This document shows positions 26,271 through 36,530 of a stretch of DNA of 64,000 nucleotides, piece after piece. Each line of letters begins with the position of its first letter. The first letter of the stretch is position 1. Source of the DNA: Epinephelus fuscoguttatus (Eukaryota; Chordata; Actinopteri; Perciformes; Serranidae). The stretch covers positions 18,239,513 through 18,303,512 of the forward strand of contig NC_064758.1 of assembly GCF_011397635.1 (NCBI RefSeq), written 5' to 3'. The notes below the pieces were generated by a model. The model saw only the letters and a list, made by a program, of their open reading frames with translations, searched no databases and had not been told where the DNA came from. The position numbers were made by a program, and so were the translations under genes.

Positions 26271-27660
26271 AAATGAAGAAACAGTGCAAAACGTTGCTAT
26301 GCAAAAACATTTGTAAACAAATATTTGACTATTTTTAATTTACAAGAAAAAAATATATTGAAGCCACATAAAGACCTTTTTTACTTTCATCACGCTAACA
26401 TGCCCTTCCAAGGATATCAGGATATTTTGTTTTTAAAAAAGTCTAAAAAATACTGAAGCATACAACCATCACAAGAGCACATACTTATTAACAAAGAGAC
26501 ACTTTTTTTAAGTAGGCTACACCTGTACGATCTAATGCAATCCAATACAACAGCCCTTTCATGAATTGCACTTCTACAAAGCTTAGAAAACACTTTCACA
26601 TGCATATAATGCTCAATAATATCCACTGCATTTCAGATCCATTTATTTCAGGGTGTCATGCCAAACATGTATGTACACACATGCAGGATAATATAATCAG
26701 TGCTTGACCAGAGTAAGACTTTATGAAGATGGATCCTTTTTTTGTTTACAATTAAAACCAATCTTGACTGTTGCACTTTTCATATAATGACAGATTAAAG
26801 AGCTGGTGTGTTGGTGTTGGAACGTTCATTCTTTCTAGCAGGGCGGTATATAGTTCCTCTCAGGATAAAGTCCAAACATAGAAATCCCCTCTCTATTTCA
26901 TTAACATGTGTCTAATGTAGAATCTCAGGTCAGTGTGATGTAATCTGAGGCATTTTAACACAAGAAAACACAGATAATTCTTTGTTATCCTGAGCTTCTT
27001 TCGGTGGTACACAGCGATTCCTTCAGGAGGACAAACATAACATGTACTGTCCAACCTGGATGGGTGACTTCAGGGCCAGAATTTAGCACCAGCTTCTCAC
27101 TGTCAAATGACGCTCTTCTTTTCAGTACCATGGACAGGGGTCACGTCACAAAGAACCACTACATGGAGCAAAACTGTCAACCAGTCACCTGCACCTGACT
27201 CCTCTTGATCAGAGACAAAGCCAAAGATGAGGCCCTTAAGACGTAGCTGAGAAAGATGTGTGTCTCAAGGACTGCTAAAATCATGCCACCCTTTTTTTAC
27301 TCTGTGACATCTATGTTCATGTTGCTCTCTGTCATACAAATGTAGGAGAAAAAGGCTATCATGAAGTTTTCTTTGCTCAAGACTCAGATTCCTTTTACCA
27401 GCTTTTGTTGAACTTTTCATCACATGGTGTTCATATACTAGACAAATCAGTCTGCTGATAAAGACTGAGATGCAGCTGACAGCTATCAAAGAAGCAGCCC
27501 AGTTACCAGAGGTAGTATTGGCATTCTACGTTACTGCAAACCATTTGCACATTATTATCAGACGGACATGTTAAAGCTTTGTTGAAGCAATGCTGTGGTT
27601 AACACATGCATGAGGCACAAAATCCACTTGGTTACAGATAGTGAGTTCTGGGGGAGAATC

Positions 27661-27810
27661 CCAGGAAAGCAGCAATGTTTCGGTAAACCACAACTGCTTC
27701 CCATGCCACTATTGTGGCAGGAAATGCAGTGATGGCTTGGTAAACAATACAGCTGCTTTTTGTGGCACTATCCATGCTGAAAAAACAGCGATGACGCACT
27801 AAATTGTATT
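27661..27810. repeat. Degenerate tandem repeat, about 60-bp unit
   Basis: Units begin GGAAAGCAGCAATGTTTCGG (27663), GGAAATGCAGTGATGGCTTG (27719) and AAAAAACAGCGATGACGCAC (27780), each followed by a GGTAAAC or similar box. About two and a half diverged units. Confidence 0.55.
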
Positions 27811-28640
27811 TTATGAAGTCGTTAGAGTGACCACTGTTTAAGTAGGGTAGGGTGGCATACAACAAAGATCTGGCTAAATCCAAAACCACAATGTTGTGGT
27901 TAAGTGAAATACATCTTATTGTGTTGAGTCTGCTGATGAGCTATTGATATTGGAGCTGGAACAGTCAGTTAAACTCACTTTTCTGGTTGAAAGACAATTT
28001 ATCTAAGTAAGATTTTCCTGCCGGCCATTTATCCTGTTGTCATCTAACAACCTTAGAGTAGAGAGAATTTCATACTGAAGGCTCCGTGTAGCAAAGAATA
28101 GTCTGTGAGGAAACCATTATGTCAGTAGTCTGAGTGTGGCCATTGATTTTTTTGGGGGGGGGTTGGTGCAGCTAGGAACTATGTTTGTGACCAGACAAGT
28201 GAATTGGTGATGAGCTCACTGATGAGCCCACCAATGTGTAGTTGAATCAGGTGTTTCTCAGAGCAAGTTAAACTCAGAGGGAAAATGTGTTGAAATGTTG
28301 GATTGTAGTGTCACACAGTATTGTTGAGACATTAGTCTGCAAATGAGTATGCTCCAGTCCCTTTACCTTATGAAATCTGTGCATCACACTCCACCACACC
28401 AGCAGTTAGGAGAGAGGAGATAAGACAATGTTGGCTTGGATCAAATCAGCATATTAAGTGGAAAAGCCAAGAGAAGGACCACTACATTCCTTTTTCCTTT
28501 CTGATCCTGTCCCACAAACCTTGATGAAAGCCAGGACCCCTGACATTTTGGTATTACAGATGTCTCTTCATTCTCGGTGTTGCACATGTCCCTTGATTGT
28601 CCTTTTTCCCAGTATCAAAATTCAGAATTATTGTTTATCA

Positions 28641-28995
28641 CTTAAAGGAATACATCACCCCCTGAATGATCATTTGTATATCAATTACTCACCCCATGCT
28701 GAAGTGAATTGGGAAGAAAGCTTCATTATTCTTGCATGCCTCTGGTGAATAAGAATCCAAAAAAGGTGAACATTATTCATGGAGTGAAATCATATGGGTC
28801 TGCCCTCAACAACAGAAAAAATATATAAAAAATCAATTTACAAATTTGCATGACTTGTGCAGTATATTATCCAGTATATGTACGTGAGACTGTTTATGTG
28901 GAAGTGTTTTTGATTATTTGTTCATTGTGGAGGCAGTAAGAAAAACAATGTATCTTCCCAAGTTCAACATCACATGGGGAGAGCAACTGAGGACA
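28641..28995. repeat. Foldback repeat related to 56355-56850
   Basis: It starts CTTAAAGGAATACATCACCC, then ATGATCATTTGTATATCAAT and CATGCCTCTGGTGAATAAGA; the far side has the reverse-type phrase TTGTTCATTGTGGAGGCA. The same order is seen in the cleaner copy at 56355-56850. Confidence 0.6.
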
Positions 28996-29114
28996 CAGTT
29001 TTCATTGTAACATTTTCTCTAACTGCTGTATGTCTGTGACATAAGACTCAGTAAAATGATTAATCCACTGTAGTGTTTGAAGACTTAAGATTTGATGATT
29101 TGAAGAATTCTGAG

Positions 29115-29869
29115 CCTTAAAGGGTTAGTGTGTAGGATTAAGTGGCGTCTGGTGATGAGGACTGTAGATTGCAAACAGCTGAAACTTATCCCATTTGCCA
29201 AGCGTGAACTACTGGTTAGAATTCTGTCAGTGTTTATTGTTCGGGAGGTTTTTACCGGCAGATGAATAATCTGCAGAGGTCTTTTCCTCTCCAAAAAAAA
29301 GGAACCAGGTTATTAAAACCAGTAAAAACATTGAATTAAACAGTTTTACATTACAAATCACTATTTTTCCGACACTGCTCCTTGCTTAGGAGCCACTTGC
29401 CCAGCACCCGATCTGTGCTCGCCTTTTTTCTCAGATCACTTACTGTGTGCTCAACTTTTTCTTTTTTTCTTTCTTTTTTTTTTTGGTTTAGATCTAGTGG
29501 TTAAGGAGGTTTCTACAGGGAGCCTAATTATCTACATAGGTAACCTCCTCTCCAAAACTGACCCTGTGATTTAAACTGGTAAACAAAAAAAAGGAATAAA
29601 GCCGTTTCATGTCAAAAGATACATGTTCCTTTTTATGCTGCTCATTGTGGAGGGACTGCTGGCTATGATGATGAATGGCTCTATCTAGCAGTGTTTGTTT
29701 TGTCTGTTCTGGGCTACAGTAGAAACCTGCTCCCTGTGTTTATATAAACAGCTTATTCTAAGGTTGTGAAAACACACCTTTTTTTCCAGGTGATTATACA
29801 CCGTACAAAATGTACTTATTGTTATATATTTCTGCTATAGCCCCCTTAATCCACACTGAACCTTTAAAG
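29115..29869. repeat. Foldback-type repeat with internal duplication
   Basis: Ends CCTTAAAGGGTTAGTG and GAACCTTTAAAG are short inverted termini of a repeat I recognise from fish (CTGGTTAGAATTCTGTCAG, GGGAGGTTTTTACCGGCAG, TCTGTTCTGGGCTACAGTAG inside). The CTCTCCAAAA-GGTAAA-TTAAA segment occurs twice, at about 29286-29360 and 29545-29625, so part of the element was duplicated or a second copy inserted. Confidence 0.6.
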
Positions 29870-31239
29870 CCTTCATGATCATTTGATAATTGTGCATTTC
29901 TCCAAATATTTCAGTGTATTAATTGCTGAACGCATATGTTTATAATAATTCTGAGCCAATTGCTTTTTAGTGTCTGATATCATCATGTAAAACTGTATTT
30001 CAAACATCCCTCTCTACATGGTTACATGATGATCTGCTCCTCAGTGTATTTCTGAATCATTCGTTAGTATAAATCATTTAAATTCTGACTATTGAAATTA
30101 AATACTGCAGCAATTGTTGCAACTTTTGCCATGAGAAAAGGGTTCATAATGAGCTTTACAAAGATTTCTATATTTGTCCCATATGCAAAAGTCTGACCCA
30201 TGAAGTCTGCAGCCATAAAGTCAACAATAGCATTTATGTATATAATGTATATAGATATTTAAATACACTGTCCTTTCTAACAGACCTCAGACTAATCAAA
30301 TTTCTTTCAATGGACATTTCAATCAATTGATGTGAAAATCAAATATCTCTCTCTAGCATTTCATAACATTTTCATTCAACAGTTTTATCACATTTTCTAA
30401 CTACTTATAGCATTTCATAGGTTTCTAACACTTACAGCTATCATTCTGTATGCCTTTGTGAAGTGTCTACAATTTAGATTTAGGTGAACACCTGCTGTTT
30501 TATCGAAATATTTTAGGATGCAAACCCTGGTATAGATTAAATGTCATACGGTTTAAAAGAGGAACATGTTTAATCAAAATCATTTTAATTAAACTTGGAT
30601 TTGATGACCAACTACAAAATAAAGTTCAATCAAACTTGACATGTTTGTCTCTGTACTCAAACACCAGCAGTCCATACAGATGCTTCAATGTGATGCTGAT
30701 AATGTTGGCGTGTTTTTTGGCTTGGGATGCCAGACATCCATTTTGCTACAGTCACGATTTGAAGGCTGGAAAAAAGAGAGGTCTAGAAGCTTCCATGTAG
30801 CCACGATGGAGACGATCACCTTCAGTAAGGCAAAGTTCGTCCAGTCGACGCGTTTGGTTTCACGCATCAATAAACTCCATCTGTCTGAAGGCTCTGGCTC
30901 GTGTCAGTCTCATGCCGTTTATAGACCCAAATTAATCAGAATTTTATTCTCAAACTCAAGGATTAGGATTTGATATGTTTTCTGGGAATTCAGACAACAT
31001 TTTTTAAACCTTTTGGTCCAGATTCTTGCCCCAAACTATTGGAGATGCTGTTAATAATCCGTAGGCTAGATGCGTTAAAACATTTTGCTCCTTCTTCCTT
31101 TATTTAAATTAAATCTGACATAAATAATTATGCGTGAATTCAATAGCTTATACTTTAAGTGGAAGAAAACAATGAAGCTATAATGATATCCCTTTCCCAT
31201 AGAGTTGCTGGAAAAGTTCTCTACTCTGTACATCCTTCA

Positions 31240-31315
31240 ACAAAGGATCACTGTCCTCTCAGCTTGCACAGATGGATACCCACGCTGAAACCAGGACAAA
31301 AAAGGTCCCAACCGA
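31240..31315. promoter_or_regulatory. hes2 upstream block A1 (duplicated with 40925-41010)
   Basis: ACAAAGGATCACTGT, then GCACAGATGGATACCCACGC and AAAAGGTCCCAACCG, run in the same order as the block 2.5 kb upstream of copy B. About 1.9 kb before the copy A ATG. Conservation between the two spacers against unrelated flanks suggests a duplicated regulatory element. Confidence 0.5.
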
Positions 31316-31970
31316 AGCCTCTCTGCATTTTTTTCCTCAGTTTCATCTCTAAGGGTCCGCTCCCAGACTGGACTTGATGGCAGTTATTTGGGGCCCCATG
31401 GGGCAGGACGCGTGCAAAACCGCGCATCTTCAAAAAATGAAAGAGGGATGAAAACCCTCAAGCTATAGCAGGACAGCTTGCAGCCGAAGAGCAGCTCTAT
31501 GTTCACCAAAATGATATGAGCTTGTTGAACTACATGTGTTTCCAAATGTGGATAAATCAACTAAAATTTAGTTGATCTTTCAGTGTATTGAACATGCTCC
31601 CGCTTTTTATCATTGCCCTTAAAATGAGGGAAGTGAACAATGCATGCGTATTTGCTTTATCTAACAGATTAAGTTGTATTTGCTGGCTTTCCTGAGAACT
31701 TACAATGGGCCATCCTTTAAACATCGTGATGTGCAGTGTTGTTTTTATTTGGTTTGTTTTAACGCAGTATTCCATTGTGCCAACGCGCTGAGACGCAAAC
31801 CTCCCCCTCTCCAAAAGAGGCACAAAACGTAGTTGAAGCACACTGATGGTGAGGGAGCACCAGCAGGATGCTGATGGGAGCAGCAGCGGAGTGGTGCAGC
31901 AGTGGGAAACAGAGGAGGGAGGGGGTGTATGTGGTGTGTCGAGAGGGAAGATGAGGAGAAGGGGGGTTTC

Positions 31971-32011
31971 CCATCTGTTGCGCGGTGGTTGTGGCGCGTG
32001 CCGAACGCGTG
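31971..32011. promoter_or_regulatory. hes2 upstream block B1 with CATCTG and two CGCGTG sites
   Basis: CCATCTGTTGC, GTGGCGCGTGCC (GGCGCGTGCC at 31993-32002) and AACGCGTG (CGCGTG at 32006-32011), matching 42123-42157 in order. Fits E-box plus HES class-C sites. Confidence 0.5.
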
Positions 32012-32400
32012 AATCCCACTGTGCAAAATTCCCTGCACTGTGTTTGGTTTAATGGTCAGCAGCAGAGATTGACTGGAATACTACAAATATGTTGAAATTT
32101 GTTTAATTGTGAAACATTATTTTATATTTAATACTGTGTTTATATAGGTTTTAAGGGATTATAACTTCAAAAGAGGCCCAGTTTTACTGAATCACGCCAG
32201 CTCCTCACCGTGTCATCCATGCAGTGTTAGAGCAGACTTGCATGACTCCGTTGTATACGTATATTCCTACGTTTACACTCTGCAGATGCACGCTCCTCTC
32301 TGCGTGTGTTGCAGGTTGTCCAGTCACCCAGTCTCCACCCCCACTGCTGCAGGTAAACACCGTGTTGCTGATACTGGAAACAAGCTGCTGAGGGTCCACA

Positions 32401-32437
32401 AGCAGATGTTAATCCATACATAGCGTGGCTTGGGTAT
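32401..32437. promoter_or_regulatory. hes2 upstream block C1
   Basis: AGCAGATGTTA followed 20 bases later by TAGCGTGGCTTGGGTAT (32421-32437). Both words recur exactly at 42547-42582 with spacing of 19. It lies 742 bases before the copy A ATG. Confidence 0.55.
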
Positions 32438-33063
32438 CTGGTTTATTAATTTTGGGAATAGATTAGTCTTGTCACCTCAGAATCACTCATCTGGTTCTGT
32501 GTCTCTTTCTTTATTGTGGCGGGTCCAGAAGCATAAATATACTGATTTCCTGTGTGTGTATGTGTTTTTAATGTATTTATTATTTAGATCTTATATTTTA
32601 ATTTGTAGTTTACAGCAGTGCAACTTTCAGATGTCTCATTAAACTAAAATAACTTTTACGCATTTGGCCCTCCATCAGTGAGAATTTTCAAAGCAATTAT
32701 AATAAGATATAAACAGGATAATAAACAGAACTAAGGTTAATTTAATAACAAAGCAAGGCGAATACAGAAGCAATCTTTACCTACACAAGAGCAGCGGTCT
32801 GATGCAACCTGTGTGTTAGAAGAACAGCACCATATGCCTTGTGTGCGTAACTGGATCTTGGATGAACGTTAAAGCTTTAAATTTTAAACGCAATAAAGCG
32901 CAACATCATCACAAAACTTTGCATACCAGCGGTAGACGCAGGGTCCCATCGCGACCAGATGGTCCAGACGGGACCTCCTCTCATCTCCCAAAGGCATTGC
33001 CCCCCTGTGTCACACCCCCAGCATAATGGCTTGTGTCCCCTCCCCTCTGACGCGCCGGTCCAA

Positions 33064-33072
33064 CATAAATAG
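33064..33072 (+). promoter_or_regulatory. TATA box of hes2 copy A
   Basis: CATAAATAG lies about 100 bases before the ATG. A start site about 30 bases downstream (near 33095) gives a 5'UTR of about 70 bases. Copy B has a TATA at a similar place. Confidence 0.65.
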
Positions 33073-33163
33073 GAGGCTCTCCGGCTCTACTGCACACTTC
33101 AGCTCAGCTGCTCCCACAGCAAGTACCTCCACTCAAAAAGCACAGCAACAAGCAGAAAACGAA

Positions 33164-33253
33164 ATGAGTCCCAGCATCACTACCGAGGCCAACCAGCCTC
33201 TCCCTGCCAGGTCCACCGTGGCCCAGAGAAAACAAGCCAACGAACTGAGAAAG
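33164..33253 (+). CDS. hes2: hes2 copy A coding exon 1
   Basis: 90 bp, 30 codons, ending ELRK in phase 0 at a GTAAGG donor. The N-terminal sequence differs strongly from copy B apart from MSP and the last residues. Confidence 0.93.
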
Positions 33254-33979
33254 GTAAGGGACAGAGAGAACCTGCATATCGCTTTATGTTACTGGAAATA
33301 TTTTCTCATTTGTCTCCTTTAAAAGTGCAGCTGAATAACTGGTTTTCATGTTTTTTTTCCAGACTCTTAAACCCTTGCTGGAGAAGAGAAGACGTGCTCG
33401 TATTAACGACAGTCTCGGGCATCTGAAAAGCCTGATTCTCCCTCTGGTTGGCAAAGACAACGCTCGCTACTCCAAGCTGGAGAAAGCTGATATTCTGGAA
33501 ATGACAGTCCGTTTCCTCAGAGACCTTCCCTCCACTCCAGTTAAAGGTATACATCATCTCTTGAGCTACATTGCATAAGCTATTATATCCGAGATTGTGG
33601 GTTACACATGAAATTCAAGCCACTAATCAAATCTCTTCTTTCTCCAGACTCCGCAGACAGTTACAGAGAAGGCTACAAAGCCTGCCTCCAGCGCGTCTCC
33701 GCTCTGCTCCCCAAAACCAGCCTGGATCAGGACGCGTGTCAGCGGGTGAACGAATTCGTCCAGCAGTCCATGTCCGCCACAGTCACCCCAACCTGCCTGA
33801 ACTGCTGCGCTCAGAGCTCCAGGACTCTCCCTCAGATCCATCAGAGACTCCTGAGCCTCAAATCCAGCTTCAGCTCCAGACTGGAGAGCCAGTCCCGCAG
33901 CAGCAGCAGCGCAGTTGCTCCCAGCCAAGCGCAGCCAGGCCCGCAGGCTGTCAACGCAGCCATGTGGAGACCTTGGTAG
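33164..33979 (+). CDS. hes2: hes2 copy A, bHLH-Orange-WRPW transcriptional repressor (3 coding exons)
   Basis: Exons 33164-33253, 33363-33546 and 33648-33979 join in frame to 201 residues. Residues about 28-85 form the bHLH: a HES-type basic region with the hallmark proline ([14 protein letters not shown], 33-46) and helix 2 with [17 protein letters not shown]. An Orange domain follows (about 95-133, [13 protein letters not shown]), and the protein ends in WRPW (198-201), the Groucho/TLE-binding motif. HES2 rather than other HES proteins is supported by [15 protein letters not shown] and DSYREGY, all close to human HES2. HES proteins repress E-box and N-box genes as dimers, usually downstream of Notch. 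Odd points: it lacks the intron that copy B has after the loop, and its last exon is nearly identical to copy B's. The ATG at 33164 is chosen over 33026 because the TATA box lies between them. Confidence 0.95.
33363..33546 (+). CDS. hes2: hes2 copy A coding exon 2 (fused exon)
   Basis: 184 bp, after acceptor TTTTTTTTCCAG, ending at GTATAC in phase 1. It equals exons 2 (96 bp) plus 3 (88 bp) of copy B with no base gained or lost at the join. Confidence 0.93.
33648..33979 (+). CDS. hes2: hes2 copy A last coding exon
   Basis: 332 bp with the Orange domain, a Ser/Gln-rich linker and WRPW, stop TAG at 33977-33979. By eye it has about 21 differences from copy B's 332-bp last exon. Confidence 0.94.
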
Positions 33980-34440
33980 ATTAGATGGACATTTATGTCA
34001 TGCTTGTTATTTATTTTGAGATGTTATTTATGCTATTTGTATTCCAATAACTGTTGTCGTAGCGATTAAGAATTGTTGGAGTTGTTGTACAGTGATTTTA
34101 TTAAGCATGTGGCTCATTTTGCCTTCACTGCCAGAGAGCACTAGCACAGATCTTTAAGAAACGGAAGTCTATGAGCTCTTTTAAAAATGCAATCCTCTTT
34201 GGGGTTTCAAAGATACGGGTTGTAGTCAACACTTTTGTAAAACCCCAAGGGTGATTTTGTGTGAGGTTTGCACGATGGACTTAAAAGTATTTTGGTCTGT
34301 GCAAAAAATAGTCTGTAAACACTATGTGTTAAATAGGATTATTTATTATTCACTGACGTCATGTAAGATAAATGCTTTGTGATACTGCAAATGTTTTGTT
34401 ATTGACAAAAGCTTTTCAATAAATATTCATGTCAAAAATA
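33980..34440 (+). promoter_or_regulatory. hes2 copy A 3'UTR with two AU-rich nonamers and poly(A) signal
   Basis: TTATTTATT occurs at 34007-34015 and 34339-34347, the core AU-rich element linked to rapid mRNA decay, which suits a HES transcript. AATAAA at 34418-34423 is the likely poly(A) signal. Copy B's 3'UTR has neither nonamer and is unrelated in sequence after the stop. Confidence 0.6.
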
Positions 34441-35819
34441 TGGTTGTGTTGTTTGATCTTTGATTTTGTGGTGGTCTAAAGATCTCAAATAGGCTATATC
34501 TTAAAGCCAGACGACTTCATAAGAGGACTCTCAGTTTTATGAATGGGATGGAAAAAGGCGCGCAAACGCATAAAGCCGCAGGTCAGCCTGAGCCTATTGA
34601 TGCTGATGAGCAGCTGCTCTATTGTTGCAGATGTGAGGCGCCTCTCTAGTTGCCGCCAAATTGGTGGGAAGAAGTTGGGCTGGTTGTGCGACGGGACACA
34701 CACTGAGATGACTGCAGTCATGACAGATTTAATGTCATTCCAAAAAACCGCACACTTGTTTGTCAGTAATTTTATAATATTCGATGAAGCGTTTCCTAAA
34801 CAAATATTAGTCAGCATATCCCAGTGGTTGCCAATAGCAGGCTTGTAAGTTTATTGGCAAATTTATGGTCACAATATAAGTTTTTTCTCATATCTAGTAT
34901 GGCTGTCTTGAATTTACCGCTTTAACTAAATGATATCAGGAGTTAGTACTTCTGTTTCCAAAGTGTTTATTCCTGCATGCATGATCATATAACCAGCACT
35001 TGTACACTGCTTATTGCATTTTCTTTTGAAAGACTACTTTTTAAAAAAATAATCTCAATGATGTCTGCCCCCCTCTAAACTTTACTGGATTTAAGTCATA
35101 TTCAAAAGCCTCTATAGGAGAAGGGTCACAGTTTATATACAAGCATTTAGTCCAGTAAAGAAGTTCTCTAGGCATTATGAATAAATTAATAAGACTTAAC
35201 TTTCGTGAAACACCATAAAGCAGAATGGACGCTAATAGCAACTCTTGGGCCATAAGCAGGTACCTAAAATGCATTAGCATATAGGCATTATTATTCTTTG
35301 GCCACTGTGACACCAAACAATGTTGTGACAGGAGGTAAACTTGTTTTGAAGAATAACGTAGAGTTTAATTTCTTAGCTTTTAGACAGCTATTAGTTTTAC
35401 TCACTTTAATATGGGATGGAAATCATCTTATAGAGACTTGGACCCTAATCTTTATTCATCTTTATCATTCAGCATGATATTATCCTCCTGTGGTATAATG
35501 CAACTGAGAGCAGGGACTCTTGTTGGTTGGATTTGAGTCATACTTCAACTAAAACTCATTCTTAATGCAAACTTATGTTGTTTACTAACACTAGGAATAG
35601 GTCATAAAATATACCTTCGGTGGTCACTCTTGAGGGAGATGAAAAAGAGGCTGTTAACTGTTATAAAAACTGGTTATTTTAAGTGATGACTTCCTCACTT
35701 TTAAGACACGTGCAGAACCTGGTGAAAAGCTGAGGCTAAAACTGAGATTTTATTTTCTCAAAAAGTTGTGCTCTTCTTTTAAAGTAAAAATGCATCTTGT
35801 TGCCACCACTTTTTTTTTT

Positions 35820-35863
35820 GCACATGACCTATGCTGTATTGGATTACAGCATAGGTCATGTGC
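35820..35863. repeat. Perfect 19-bp inverted repeat with 6-nt loop
   Basis: The arm GCACATGACCTATGCTGTA (35820-35838) and its exact reverse complement (35845-35863) flank TTGGAT. The stem does not extend past either base. It may be a cruciform or hairpin RNA; no known miRNA is recognised. Confidence 0.9.
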
Positions 35864-36136
35864 ATAGGCAACAGCATAGGCTTTGCATAGAGCTGATGCA
35901 CAAGTATAAATCTACCTTGATGGTGATCTGTCATATATGCACACCTCTGTTTAGTGTCTTCATATGGTTAACACAGCTTAACATGCTTCCCCAATTCATT
36001 ACCAGCTGTACAGCTCTGACTCACTACTATGAGTTATAGACCTACTCTGGGGTAGGATGGCCTGCTCTGGCCACCTGTAGGCTTCGTCATTGGTACACTT
36101 TTGTATATAAGGCAATTCTTGCTCCTATACTATCTA

Positions 36137-36530
36137 GGTTCAAGGTTCAACGGTTCAAAAGGTTTTTATTGTCAATCATTGTATGTGCAGGACATACAAA
36201 GAATTGAAATGCTGTTTCCCTCTCACCTGATATAATGTCATACAATTTAAGAGTTAAAAGAAAGCTAAATTGGAATAATGATAATACAATAAAAAATGAT
36301 ATATACAAGTAAAAATAAAGAGAAAACTAAGTAGTATTACAAAAAGACAAGACACTCTAGAAAATACTCTAAACCTATGTACAATCAAAGTGATCAAGGT
36401 GCATGTTAGAGCAGCTTATGGGATGTACGTGATGTACGTGTAGTGCAAATGACCAACAGCAGCAGATATAATATGGAGTGGTGCAAATAGTTATGGTAAA
36501 GTGAAGTAAAGTGCACAGTGTAAAAACAGA
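36137..36530. repeat. Dispersed teleost repeat
   Basis: TTCAACGGTTCAAAAGGTTT, TTTTTATTGTCAATCATTGT, AGAATTGAAATGCTGTTTCC and later GTGCAAATAGTTATGGTAAA follow the order of a common fish interspersed repeat. Diverged, non-coding. Confidence 0.6.

Larger units (their letters stand above)
18477..33163. other. Intergenic region between divergent espn and hes2 copy A
   Basis: 14.7 kb without a gene I can support. It holds the presumed espn promoter (18480-18850, GC-rich, no clear TATA), a foldback repeat (20017-20493), GC-rich islands with CGCGTG and RBPJ-type sites (21130-21390, 21755-21950, 22340-22460), an island with a CRE palindrome (26050-26270), repeats at 27661-27810, 28641-28995 and 29115-29869, and upstream blocks A1, B1 and C1 of hes2 copy A (31240-32437). 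Given the developmental regulators next door it is a plausible enhancer landscape, but that is inference. Confidence 0.6.

Noticed and set aside
33026-33322. 98-codon frame with an earlier ATG in front of hes2 copy A
   Set aside because: The TATA box lies after this ATG, and the frame runs through the exon 1 donor into the intron. The real start is 33164.
33571-33984. 137-codon frame over the last exon of hes2 copy A
   Set aside because: It is a different frame from the one carrying the Orange domain and WRPW; GC-rich coding DNA keeps other frames open.
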